Shown here: piece after piece, positions 8,029 to 15,743 of the stretch
Position numbering within the stretch: position 1 is the stretch's first letter
How the letters are laid out: each line of letters starts with the position of its first letter
Origin: JABJPE01 sp036340215
GTDB lineage: Bacteria > Pseudomonadota > Gammaproteobacteria > Comchoanobacterales > Comchoanobacteraceae
DNA: 19,519 bases
Reading direction: 5' to 3'
Assembly: GCA_036340215.1 (NCBI GenBank)
Contig: JAYYZF010000054.1
Location: 1 to 19,519 of the forward strand
The notes under the pieces: generated by a model
The model's database searches: none
What the model was told of the DNA's origin: nothing
What the model saw: only the letters and a program-made list of their open reading frames with translations
Made by a program: the position numbers and the translations under genes

Positions 8029-8829
8029 TTGTCTAGACCCATATTAGAAATAGCAGATATTTGTTTCCAAAGGCAAGGTAAACATATTCTAAGAAACTTC
8101 AGTCTATCTGTGAAAAAGGGGAGTATAGTCGGCGTCATGGGGCCGAGCGGGATCGGTAAGACAACTTTGCTTAATATTTTGAATGGTTTGCAGAAGCCCG
8201 ATTCAGGTAGTGTAACATACAAAAATTTAGAGGTTACCACTCTTACTAAAAAGCAGATTTACAAATTAAGAGCAAATATCGGTCACATGTTCCAACATGG
8301 AGCATTATTTACGCATCTTAACATATTCGACAATGTTGCTTTCCCACTTCGTGAAAACACATCTCTACCTGATCATATGATAAGAGATATTGTATTACTA
8401 AAACTAGAGGCAGTAGGTTTACGAGGAACTGCACAGATGATGCCAAATCAGCTTTCCGGTGGTATGGCTAGGAGAGTAGCGCTCGCAAGGTCAATAGCAT
8501 TAGATCCTGAGTTAATGTTATATGATGAACCTTTCACTGGACAAGACCCAATTTCTACTGCGATTTTGACAAAATTAATCCTTAAAATGCGGAATGTTTT
8601 AAACTTAACATCAATCGTCGTGTCTCATGATCTTAACGCCGTGAAAGATATTGCAGATGAAGTTATAATTCTAGGTAGGGGCGAAATAATAGCCAAGGGT
8701 AGCGTAGCTGAAATTTATTCAAGCAAGAATGCAGAAGTATCTCAGTTTATCAAAGGCCTACCTGACGGCCCAATACCCTTTAATTATCCAAACAAGCACA
8801 GTCTTGCTCAGGAAATTTTATATGCTTAA
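8029..8829 (+). CDS. mlaF: Phospholipid transport ABC ATPase MlaF
   Basis: The cytoplasmic ATPase that powers the inner-membrane MlaFEDB complex in moving phospholipids between the membranes. The protein has 266 residues. It carries Walker A GPSGIGKT (38-45), Q-loop glutamine 89 within the MlaF-typical MFQHGALF, the ABC signature LSGGM (142-146) and Walker B LMLYDE (162-167) followed by PFTGQDP, which is characteristic of this subfamily. The tail FIKGLPDGPIPFNYP matches the C-terminal extension that contacts MlaB in E. coli. The start is a TTG, the first of several non-ATG starts in the envelope genes. Its last eight bases overlap mlaE, pointing to coupled translation of ATPase and permease. 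Confidence 0.96.
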   Translation: MSRPILEIADICFQRQGKHILRNFSLSVKKGSIVGVMGPSGIGKTTLLNILNGLQKPDSGSVTYKNLEVTTLTKKQIYKLRANIGHMFQHGALFTHLNIFDNVAFPLRENTSLPDHMIRDIVLLKLEAVGLRGTAQMMPNQLSGGMARRVALARSIALDPELMLYDEPFTGQDPISTAILTKLILKMRNVLNLTSIVVSHDLNAVKDIADEVIILGRGEIIAKGSVAEIYSSKNAEVSQFIKGLPDGPIPFNYPNKHSLAQEILYA

Positions 8830-9607
8830 TTACATTGAAGCTGTTGGGCAAGCTACATCAAATGCCTTAATAGGTGCTGGTAAAGGGTTTAATCTCTTCA
8901 TCACTATTTTGTTCAACATCCCCCTCAGGCTTCGATACTGGTACTTCATCATAGAACAAATATACTTTGTAGGCGTGCTATCGCTACTGGTTATAGTAGT
9001 TTCAGGAGCGTTCATGGGAATGGTCTTGGCCTTGCAAGGAGAGTATACTCTTTCATCATTTGGCGCTAAATCTGAGCTTAGTAGCCTTATAGCTCTCAGC
9101 GTCTTCCGTGAGATAGGCCCGGTTATTAGTGCCTTACTATTTGCAGGAAGGGCTGGGTCTGCAATTACTGCAGAAGTCGGATCAATGAGAGTATCTGACC
9201 AGATCACAAGTATGGAGGTGATGTCAGTAGATCCAGTTTCATATATACTTTTCCCACGACTAGTTGCTGGAATAATTTCTATGCCAATGTTGACAATTAT
9301 TTTCTCTGGCGTGGCGATTTACAGTGGCTACCTTGTGAGTACTAGCTGGCTTGGAATTGATAGTGGAACTTTTATTTCAGTTATGCGTGAGACAGTAGAT
9401 TTTCATCGTGACGTAATGCAAGGTATCTATAAAAGCTTTGCTTTTGGTGTTGTAGTTATGATTATTGCCTTAAAACAGGGCTTTTTTACTAAATCATCTT
9501 CAACTGGTATAGGATTGGCAGCTACTAAGACAGTCGTTTACTCATCTCTGTCAATTTTGGCTTTAGATTTTGTTATAACATCTTTATTATTAGGGGGAAT
9601 GAAATAA
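8822..9607 (+). CDS. mlaE: Phospholipid transport permease MlaE
   Basis: The membrane-spanning permease subunit of MlaFEDB. It has 261 residues from the ATG at 8822 (E. coli MlaE has 260). AGGA lies eight bases before that ATG, so the longer in-frame extension back to 8729 inside mlaF is rejected. Several long hydrophobic stretches are clear, including LSLLVIVVSGAFMGMVLAL and a C-terminal helix ending ITSLLLGGMK. The conserved MlaE/YrbE segments SVFREIGPVISALLFAGRAGS and AEVGSMRVSDQITSMEVM, the latter contacting the ATPase, are present, as is YILFPRLVAG. The gene overlaps mlaF by eight bases and mlaD by one base (TAATG). Confidence 0.96.
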   Translation: MLNYIEAVGQATSNALIGAGKGFNLFITILFNIPLRLRYWYFIIEQIYFVGVLSLLVIVVSGAFMGMVLALQGEYTLSSFGAKSELSSLIALSVFREIGPVISALLFAGRAGSAITAEVGSMRVSDQITSMEVMSVDPVSYILFPRLVAGIISMPMLTIIFSGVAIYSGYLVSTSWLGIDSGTFISVMRETVDFHRDVMQGIYKSFAFGVVVMIIALKQGFFTKSSSTGIGLAATKTVVYSSLSILALDFVITSLLLGGMK

Positions 9608-10059
9608 TGATAAAACAGAGACTACTTGATTTGATGGTAGGTTTTTTTGTCCTAGTTGCGGTTTTAATATTATTTGTAATATCTTCAAAAGCAAGTACCA
9701 TACACTCTTTTGATTCTGATGCAAGCTATGTCGTAACTGCAAGCTTTGATGATCTGGGTGGCTTATCTGTAAATTCTCCCGTTAGAATTGCAGGGGTCAA
9801 GGTGGGTGAGGTAGTATCAATTGACCTAGATAATTTATCCTATAGAGCTATTGTGAAAGCATCAATTTTACAAAAATATAATGCTATTCCTAATGACAGT
9901 TCAATGAGTATTATGACAGAAGGTCTACTTGGCTCAAAGTATATCTCAATATCTCCAGGGTTTTCCGGGGATTTTCTTGCAAATGGAGATAAGATTGAAG
10001 TAACTCATTCAGCACTTATTCTCGAAAATTTAATTTCAAAGTTTTTATTTAAACCATAA
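9607..10059 (+). CDS. mlaD: MCE-domain phospholipid binding protein MlaD
   Basis: The periplasm-facing subunit of MlaFEDB, forming a hexameric lipid-conducting ring. The 150 residues comprise one N-terminal membrane segment (about 8-27, after a short cytoplasmic MIKQRLLD), then an MCE domain: VVTASFDDLGGLSVNSPVRI, AGVKVGEV, and MTEGLLGSKYISISPG. A C-terminal hydrophobic helix follows (SALILENLISKFLF), corresponding to the helix lining the central pore of the E. coli hexamer. The E. coli protein has 183 residues; this one ends just after that helix, lacking the trailing tail. Its ATG overlaps the mlaE stop by one base, and mlaC begins 14 bases after its end. Confidence 0.94.
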   Translation: MIKQRLLDLMVGFFVLVAVLILFVISSKASTIHSFDSDASYVVTASFDDLGGLSVNSPVRIAGVKVGEVVSIDLDNLSYRAIVKASILQKYNAIPNDSSMSIMTEGLLGSKYISISPGFSGDFLANGDKIEVTHSALILENLISKFLFKP

Positions 10060-10073
10060 CCAGAGGGCTATAT

Positions 10074-10679
10074 ATGTACAAAAATATACTTATAATTCTA
10101 TTATTCTTTTCATCTTTTATTTTTGCGGACTCTGATCCCGTTACTATGATGGAAAAATTATCTAACAATTTAACGCAGCAACTTGATGCAAATAAAAGTA
10201 AAGTCTCCGACCCAGCAGTAGTTGGGAATATTATTAAGCAAACTTTAATACCAAAAGTAGATAAAGAGTATATGTCTCAATTAGTCGTTGGGCCAAGATA
10301 TTGGAAGGATGCTTCTCAAGATGAGAAAGTAGAATTTATCAAGCAATTCGAGACTATGGTTACTAATACCTACGCAAGAATTTTTTCTGCATATTCTAAC
10401 CAGGAGGTGAAAATTTTCCCCTACAGAGGTGATGCCAGTAAATTACAAAAAATCGAGATTAAAAGTTTTGTTATAGCTAGTAGTAAAAGTAGATTCAAGG
10501 TGATTTACAAGCTTATAAAAGATGATAATGATTCATGGCTAATTTATGACTTCTCAATTGATGGAATAAGTATGATAGGAAGTTATAAGTCACAGTTTGC
10601 ACCTGTACTAGCCTCTGATGGTTTAAAAGGCTTGATTGACAATATGCGTGAACATAACAAAAAATCTTCTGATGAGTAA
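10074..10679 (+). CDS. mlaC: Periplasmic phospholipid shuttle MlaC
   Basis: A soluble periplasmic carrier that ferries phospholipids between MlaA and the MlaD ring. The protein has 201 residues (E. coli MlaC has 211). It starts with a Sec signal peptide, a hydrophobic run ending near FIFA before DSDP, consistent with cleavage around residue 18. The mature sequence follows the Tol-Tol/Ttg2D-MlaC pattern: IIKQTLIPKVDKEYMSQLVV, GPRYWKDASQDEKVEFIKQF, NTYARIFSAYSNQEVKIFPY and the end segment WLIYDFSIDGISMIGSYKSQ. GAGGG sits six bases ahead of the ATG. The last eight bases overlap mlaB. Confidence 0.95.
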   Translation: MYKNILIILLFFSSFIFADSDPVTMMEKLSNNLTQQLDANKSKVSDPAVVGNIIKQTLIPKVDKEYMSQLVVGPRYWKDASQDEKVEFIKQFETMVTNTYARIFSAYSNQEVKIFPYRGDASKLQKIEIKSFVIASSKSRFKVIYKLIKDDNDSWLIYDFSIDGISMIGSYKSQFAPVLASDGLKGLIDNMREHNKKSSDE

Positions 10680-10974
10680 TTACAAAATAACAAAAATAGG
10701 AGAAGATTCTTTTACCCTTTCTGGGACGGTGGATTTGAATTCCGTTAAATATATTGAGCAGGAAGGTAAAAAATTATTTTTATCATGTTCAAACGTGAGG
10801 CTAACTATTGGCGATGTTACTAATTTTGATAGTTCTATAGTTGCCTTGCTCTTGTCATGGCAACGACTTCTTATAAAAGGTGATATTAATTTTTTGTTAG
10901 CTATCGAGCAGCATAATATAGAATTGTTATTAAAATCCTATAATGTTGCAGAATTATTTACTTATTTTGATTGA
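10672..10974 (+). CDS. mlaB: STAS-domain protein MlaB
   Basis: The small cytoplasmic STAS-domain subunit that binds MlaF and is needed for its stability and activity in E. coli. It has 100 residues from the ATG at 10672, overlapping mlaC by eight bases. A longer in-frame start at 10636 lies deep inside mlaC and is rejected. The pattern is typical: a beta strand in SFTLSGTVDLNSV, then VTNFDSSIVALLLSWQRL, where STAS proteins carry the conserved D-S/T element at the start of the second helix, then a final helix near the C-terminus. The assignment rests on this pattern and on its place as last gene of mlaFEDCB. In E. coli ibaG comes next; here the 58-base gap before murA holds no gene. Confidence 0.9.
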   Translation: MSNYKITKIGEDSFTLSGTVDLNSVKYIEQEGKKLFLSCSNVRLTIGDVTNFDSSIVALLLSWQRLLIKGDINFLLAIEQHNIELLLKSYNVAELFTYFD

Positions 10975-11032
10975 TATCTAGTTTGCTTTAAGTTAGGTTA
11001 GGGCTTTAATTTACAAAGACTAAAGAGTTGTT

Positions 11033-12289
11033 GTGGAAAAAATTATAATACGTGGCCCTTGTAAAATAAGTGGGGCAGTTAACATTGTTGGGGCAAAAAA
11101 TGCTGCCTTGCCAATTTTATGTGCTTCTATACTATCTAGAGGAACAATACAATTACAGAATATACCACAACTTCGTGATACTGCAACTATGCTTGATCTA
11201 CTTGGGCGTCTTGGTGCTGGAATTAGTATCCACGATTCTGGTGAGATTAAGATTGATCCTCGATCTATAAACAGATATAAAGCTGAATATGACTTAGTAA
11301 AGACTATGCGAGCTTCAATTTTAGTTCTTGGCCCTCTACTTGCTAGATTTAAGAGGGCAGTTGTTTCCTTGCCTGGGGGTTGTGCTATAGGGTCTAGACC
11401 CATAGATTTACATTTAAAAGCTCTACAATGCTTGGGGGCAAAGATAGATTTACATGATGGCTATATCGAAGCAAAAGTTATAGGGAGGTTAAAAGGCGCT
11501 CATATCTCTTTTGACAACACGAGTGTTGGTGCTACCGAAAATGCGATTATGGCTGCATCTCTTGCTGATGGACAAACAATTATTAGTGGAGCAGCCACTG
11601 AACCTGAGGTAGTTGATTTAGCTAATTTTCTTAATGGGATGGGGGCTAAAATAGAAGGTGCAGGCACCCAGGTTATTAAGATTGATGGTGTCGATGAGTT
11701 AAACGGGTATAGTCACAGTGTAATACCTGATCGTATTGAGGCTGGAACCTTTCTTATTGCAGCTGCTATGACTAGGGGAAGAATAAAGCTTACAGGGGTC
11801 AATCCTGAGGATTTGATTTTTGTGTTAGAGAAGCTTAAGGAAGTTGGTGCCGATATAAATACTGGCAAGGATTGGATTAGTTTAGATATGCATGGCTCCC
11901 GACCTCGTGCAATTTCTATTTCAACAGGTACATTTCCTTTATTTCCAACAGATTTGCAAGCACAATGGTTAGCATTGGCCTCAGTTTCAGAGGGAAGATG
12001 TACTGTTGAAGAGAATATATTCGAGAATAGGTTTATGCACTTGCATGAATTAAAAAGAATGACTGCTGACTTAGACTTACGTGGTAATTGTGCTCATGTT
12101 ACTGGTAAAGATATATTAAGTGCTGCGGAAGTAATGTCTACAGATTTGAGAGCGTCAGCTAGTCTTGTGCTAGCTGCCCTTGTTGCCGCTGGTGAAACTA
12201 TTATTAGTAGAGTATATCATATAGATAGGGGATATGCTTTTATTGAAGAAAAACTCAGGTCTTTGGGTGTTGATGTGGAAAGAGTATGA
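11033..12289 (+). CDS. murA: UDP-N-acetylglucosamine 1-carboxyvinyltransferase
   Basis: Transfers enolpyruvate from phosphoenolpyruvate to UDP-GlcNAc, the first committed step of peptidoglycan synthesis; it is the fosfomycin target. The protein has 418 residues (E. coli MurA has 419). The active-loop cysteine is C117 in LPGGCAIGSRPIDLHLK, so fosfomycin's attachment residue is present. Substrate-binding VGAKNAALPIL is near residues 19-29, and GTFPLFPTDLQAQW and STDLRASASLVLAALVA follow in the C-terminal half. The start is a GTG with AAGAG just upstream. It lies 58 bases after mlaB in the same direction with no terminator between, so it may share the mla transcript, as in many gammaproteobacteria. 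Confidence 0.97.
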   Translation: MEKIIIRGPCKISGAVNIVGAKNAALPILCASILSRGTIQLQNIPQLRDTATMLDLLGRLGAGISIHDSGEIKIDPRSINRYKAEYDLVKTMRASILVLGPLLARFKRAVVSLPGGCAIGSRPIDLHLKALQCLGAKIDLHDGYIEAKVIGRLKGAHISFDNTSVGATENAIMAASLADGQTIISGAATEPEVVDLANFLNGMGAKIEGAGTQVIKIDGVDELNGYSHSVIPDRIEAGTFLIAAAMTRGRIKLTGVNPEDLIFVLEKLKEVGADINTGKDWISLDMHGSRPRAISISTGTFPLFPTDLQAQWLALASVSEGRCTVEENIFENRFMHLHELKRMTADLDLRGNCAHVTGKDILSAAEVMSTDLRASASLVLAALVAAGETIISRVYHIDRGYAFIEEKLRSLGVDVERV

Positions 12290-12313
12290 TGCTATCTGAA
12301 GGGAATATCAAAA

Positions 12314-13075
12314 ATGATTAGACATGATTACTTAGAGGAATATATAGCAGACCTGCTTAATGTTACCTCACTAAAAGATTACTGTCCTAACGGCTTACAG
12401 GTAGAGGGTAAAAAAAACATAGCAAAGATCGTAGCCGGTGTAAGCTTAAATAGTGAATTAATTGAAAAAGCCATTGAGTTATCAGCTGATGCAATATTCG
12501 TACACCATGGTATTTTTTGGTATAAGGAGGAAAGTGTTCTTAAGGGAGTAAAAAAGCAAAGGCTTGAAATGCTACTAAAACATAATATAAATTTATTTGC
12601 CTATCATTTGCCTCTTGATATTGATAAAACATATGGAAATAATAAGTTGCTAGGCGATGCTTTAGGCTGGGATATTACCACTTATTTTCCATTATTCAAT
12701 ATGCAGGATTTAGGCGTAATGGCTGAGCTGCCAGAGGTACAGAGTGTCTCTACAATATTTCAACATTTGGCTAAGACTCTTGATAGAGAGCCAATGCATA
12801 TTCCCACAAAAGTTGATAGTGAAATTAGGAAGGTTGCATGGTGTACTGGAGCTGCTGAAGATGGTATTGAGTGTGCAGCCAAGCTAGGTGCTGATGCTTA
12901 CATGAGTGGCGAGGTTTCTGAGAGAACTTATCATCTTGCGCGTGAACTGGGTATTCATTACTTTGCTATTGGTCATCATGCTTCAGAGTGTTATTGTGTT
13001 AGGGCTCTGGGAGAGCACTTGTCACAAAAATTTAATCTTGAGTATAAATTCTTAAATGTTTATAATCCAATCTAG
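12314..13075 (+). CDS. Nif3/DUF34 dinuclear-metal protein (YbgI-like)
   Basis: A member of the Nif3-like (DUF34) family, toroid-forming proteins with a two-metal centre whose reaction is unsettled; some members are annotated as GTP cyclohydrolase I type 2. The protein has 253 residues (E. coli YbgI has 247). Metal-site candidates are visible: H64-H65 in FVHHGIFW, H98 and D102 in AYHLPLDID, and H221-H222 with E225 in AIGHHASE. The N-terminal DYCPNGLQVEG and the MSGEVSERTYHLA stretch are also family-typical. AAGGGA precedes the ATG by nine bases. It lies between murA (24 bases upstream) and surE (14 bases downstream), which suggests one transcript. The family is confident; the enzymatic role is not. 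Confidence 0.93.
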   Translation: MIRHDYLEEYIADLLNVTSLKDYCPNGLQVEGKKNIAKIVAGVSLNSELIEKAIELSADAIFVHHGIFWYKEESVLKGVKKQRLEMLLKHNINLFAYHLPLDIDKTYGNNKLLGDALGWDITTYFPLFNMQDLGVMAELPEVQSVSTIFQHLAKTLDREPMHIPTKVDSEIRKVAWCTGAAEDGIECAAKLGADAYMSGEVSERTYHLARELGIHYFAIGHHASECYCVRALGEHLSQKFNLEYKFLNVYNPI

Positions 13076-13089
13076 AAGGAATCTATTTT

Positions 13090-13839
13090 ATGGCTGCAAA
13101 ACCAGTAATTTTACTAACAAATGATGATGGCATTAATGCTCCTGCTTTGAAGTTGATGAAAAAAGCATTATCGAATGTTGCAGAAATATATATCGTAGCT
13201 CCAGATAGGGACATGAGTGGCACTAGTCAAAGTCTTACCTTAATGAATCCAGTTCATTTGAATTGGTTGTCTGATGATGTTGTATCAGTTCAGGGTACGC
13301 CAGCTGATTGTGTTCATTTAGCTTTAACAGGCCTCCTGCCTAAACGTCCAGATCTTGTGGTGTCTGGTATTAATATAGGCCCAAACATGGGTGATGATAC
13401 TCTTTATTCGGGTACTTTAGCAGCGGCATTTGAGTCTATAGCTTGCGGTACTCCTTCATTAGCCTTTTCTTTGGGCACGTATAAGCCTCAAAGTTATGAT
13501 ACGGCGATACATTATTTGAAATACTTTGTAAAGAAAATATTAAAAGACCCAATTCGTGGGAATTTAGTTCTTAATATTAATATCCCTGATATTGATTTAT
13601 CAGAGGTAAAAGGAGTCTCGATTACTGAGCTTGGAAAGCGTAAACCTGCTCTTCCTATGATTCCCTATAAATCTCCAAGGGGTAAATTATGTTATTGGAT
13701 TGGTAAGCCTGGAGAACCAAATAACGTAAAAAAGACCTCGGATTTTTTTGCTATTGCTAATAATTATGTATCAGTTACCCCATTACACACTGACTTGACG
13801 GCACATGATATGAAGGAAGCAATAGATGGGTGGCTTTAA
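13090..13839 (+). CDS. surE: Survival protein SurE, 5'/3'-nucleotidase
   Basis: A divalent-metal-dependent phosphatase acting on nucleoside monophosphates and short polyphosphates, linked to stationary-phase survival. The protein has 249 residues (E. coli SurE has 253). The metal ligands known for the family are visible: D12 and D13 in LLTNDDGINAPAL, S43 in APDRDMSGTSQSLT and N95 in VVSGINIGPNMGDDTLYSGT. The C-terminal TPLHTDLTAHD is also family-typical. AGAAGGA lies upstream of the ATG. The order surE-nlpD-rpoS follows E. coli except that pcm, the protein-L-isoaspartate methyltransferase gene, is missing between surE and nlpD. Confidence 0.97.
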   Translation: MAAKPVILLTNDDGINAPALKLMKKALSNVAEIYIVAPDRDMSGTSQSLTLMNPVHLNWLSDDVVSVQGTPADCVHLALTGLLPKRPDLVVSGINIGPNMGDDTLYSGTLAAAFESIACGTPSLAFSLGTYKPQSYDTAIHYLKYFVKKILKDPIRGNLVLNINIPDIDLSEVKGVSITELGKRKPALPMIPYKSPRGKLCYWIGKPGEPNNVKKTSDFFAIANNYVSVTPLHTDLTAHDMKEAIDGWL

Positions 13840-13860
13840 ATATCTAATTAAGGATTTTAA

Positions 13861-14730
13861 ATGAAGAAAATACTACTATCAATTATTGTTGCCTTATCGC
13901 TAGTATCATGTTCACATCAGGATGCCGATATATACTCATATGCTCCTGTTGATGATTTATCGACTAAGAGTGACTTTGGTCGTTCATATACTGTAAAAAA
14001 AGGAGATAGTCTTTATTACATTGCCTGGCATTACGGAATTGATTACAAAGAATTAGCTGAGCTAAATAGGATAAAATCCCCTTACAGTTTGACTATAGGC
14101 CAAAAGATTAACCTATTAGTTCCCGAGAAAAAAGTATCTAGTAAAACTAAAGATATCCAAAAAAAACCAAATATTCTTAGTGAGGAAACTCAAAGTAAGA
14201 CTGTTAAGGAAAAAATAAAGCTTAAGGATAACACGGAAGCTAAGTTTGTTAAATCAAAGCAAAACCTAGAAAAAAAATACACTAAAACCACAAAAAAAAC
14301 CCCACAGAAAAAAAATCCAGTACATGTAAAGGTAAAGAGTAAGCAGCAGAAAAATATTGGCAAATGGATATGGCCAGTTAAGCCAGATAAACTAAAGAAA
14401 GACTTTTTTAAGGGAGGAGCACAGAGAGGGGTAGATCTTGAAGCACCTTATCAAGCTAAAGTCAAAGCCGCGGCTGATGGAGTTGTCGTTTATACTGGAA
14501 ATGGGATAAAAGGATTAGGTAATCTGGTGATAATAAAGCACCCCCATGATTTTCTAACTGCGTATGGTTACAGTAATAAAGTATTAGTAAAAGAGGGACA
14601 AAAGATTAAATCTGGACAAGTAATAGCAACAGTAGGTCATCCTCCAGTAGGGAAGGATCGATTACATTTTGAAATGAGAAAACATGGCAAGTCTGTAAAC
14701 CCTATGATTTACTTGCCAAAATTTTCTTAA
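13861..14730 (+). CDS. nlpD: Lipoprotein NlpD, LysM plus degenerate M23 domain
   Basis: An envelope lipoprotein that in E. coli activates the amidase AmiC to split septal peptidoglycan. The 289 residues begin with a lipoprotein signal (lipobox LVSC, C17), then a LysM peptidoglycan-binding domain at about 43-87 (YTVKKGDSLYYIAWHYGI), a lysine-rich low-complexity linker at about 88-165, and an M23-fold domain from about 169. The M23 zinc ligands look lost: QRGVDLEAP stands where active peptidases have an H-x3-D motif, and DRLHFEMR carries only one histidine of H-x-H. That is normal for NlpD and fits an activator rather than an enzyme. It precedes rpoS by 32 bases. In E. coli the main rpoS promoter lies inside nlpD; I could not identify one here. 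Confidence 0.93.
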   Translation: MKKILLSIIVALSLVSCSHQDADIYSYAPVDDLSTKSDFGRSYTVKKGDSLYYIAWHYGIDYKELAELNRIKSPYSLTIGQKINLLVPEKKVSSKTKDIQKKPNILSEETQSKTVKEKIKLKDNTEAKFVKSKQNLEKKYTKTTKKTPQKKNPVHVKVKSKQQKNIGKWIWPVKPDKLKKDFFKGGAQRGVDLEAPYQAKVKAAADGVVVYTGNGIKGLGNLVIIKHPHDFLTAYGYSNKVLVKEGQKIKSGQVIATVGHPPVGKDRLHFEMRKHGKSVNPMIYLPKFS

Positions 14731-14762
14731 TGTTGTGTCTAGGTATTAGTTGGAGCTAAGTT

Positions 14763-15743
14763 ATGGTTGAGAGTTCAGAACCAAACATCAAAAATAAAAA
14801 TGATCAAGAAAATAAATCAGTTTCCAATGATGTGTTTGACTTAAACGAGTTTGATATTTCTACTGAAAAAGACGATGACTTCATGCTGGATGAAGCTATA
14901 CAAGCTAAACCGGAGTTTAGTGATCCAACAACTAAATACTTACATGAGATTGGTTTCCATGATTTATTATCACGTGAGGAGGAATTTTTAATCTCACAAA
15001 AAGCAGTGGCAGGGGATAAGGAAGCAACTACAAAGTTGATAGAATGTAATTTACGTTTAGTTGTTAAGATTGCGAGAAACTATACTAACCGTGGTTTAGC
15101 ATTTCTTGATCTTGTTGAGGAAGGAAATTTTGGGTTAATGCATTCAATTAGCAAGTACGAACCTGATAAGGGCTTTCGTTTTTCTACTTATGCTACTTGG
15201 TGGATAAAACAGTATATAGAAAGAGCTATAATGAATCAAAGCAGAACTGTGCGCTTACCTGTTCATGTCATAAAAGAGTTAAATTCCTATTTAAGAGCTG
15301 GTTATATGATGGCTTCTGAGCTCGATCACGAGGCAACTGCAGATGAAATAGCAAAAAGAATAGATAAACCCATTGAGGAGATTAACAAAGTTTTAAAATT
15401 AAAAGTTGGAGCAGCTTCATTAGACAAAACAGTAAAAGAAGATTCCAATCTTGTCTTGCAAGATACTCTTTCTTCAGGTGAAGAAAATAACCCGTATAAA
15501 GTTATTGAAAATGATAATATCAAAGACCTAATTGATCGTTGGTTGATAACTTTAGATGAAATAGAGCACGTGGTAATTGTTAGGCGTTTTGGGCTTCAAG
15601 GCCATGAAAGCCATACTTTAGAAGAAACCGCTGATTATCTTGGTATGACAAGAGAAAAGGTCAGACAAGTGCAAATTAGAGCCCTTAGGCGCTTGAGAAA
15701 ATCAATGAAGTTCTATGGTGTGTCTAGTGATGACGTTGTTTAG
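14763..15743 (+). CDS. rpoS: RNA polymerase sigma factor RpoS (sigma-38)
   Basis: The general stress and stationary-phase sigma factor. The 326 residues comprise an acidic N-terminal tail (1-50), region 1.2 at about 54-92, region 2 at about 93-163 (LRLVVKIARNY, then FRFSTYATWWIKQYIERAIM, which recognises and melts the -10 element), region 3 at about 164-246, and region 4 ending in the helix-turn-helix ETADYLGMTREKVRQVQIRA. K171 in VIKELNSYLR is the lysine that marks RpoS rather than RpoD (RpoD has a glutamate there), and the position after nlpD supports this. It is longer than any RpoH (usually about 285) and lacks the long N-terminal part of RpoD. GGAG lies seven bases before the ATG. In other bacteria it is heavily controlled after transcription; no control element can be read here. 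Confidence 0.95.
   Translation: MVESSEPNIKNKNDQENKSVSNDVFDLNEFDISTEKDDDFMLDEAIQAKPEFSDPTTKYLHEIGFHDLLSREEEFLISQKAVAGDKEATTKLIECNLRLVVKIARNYTNRGLAFLDLVEEGNFGLMHSISKYEPDKGFRFSTYATWWIKQYIERAIMNQSRTVRLPVHVIKELNSYLRAGYMMASELDHEATADEIAKRIDKPIEEINKVLKLKVGAASLDKTVKEDSNLVLQDTLSSGEENNPYKVIENDNIKDLIDRWLITLDEIEHVVIVRRFGLQGHESHTLEETADYLGMTREKVRQVQIRALRRLRKSMKFYGVSSDDVV

Noticed and set aside
8729..8821. In-frame upstream extension of mlaE inside mlaF
   Set aside because: A Shine-Dalgarno eight bases before the ATG at 8822 and the 261-residue family length both favour the later start.
10636..10671. In-frame upstream extension of mlaB inside mlaC
   Set aside because: The extra 12 residues are not STAS-like; the ATG at 10672 gives the standard eight-base overlap also seen between mlaF and mlaE.
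11020..11403. Long open frame on the minus strand opposite the start of murA
   Set aside because: It is antisense to conserved MurA sequence, shows no family features and has no ribosome site; the same holds for other frames opposite or inside gpsA, mlaE, kdsD and rpoS.
14393..14727. NlpD as an active M23 peptidase
   Set aside because: The H-x3-D and H-x-H metal ligands are not intact (QRGVD, RLHFE), which is the known inactive pattern of NlpD.
14763..15743. Sigma factor as RpoH or RpoD
   Set aside because: The VIKELNSYLR segment, 326-residue length and position after nlpD identify RpoS; RpoH lacks this N-terminal tail and RpoD is about twice as long.
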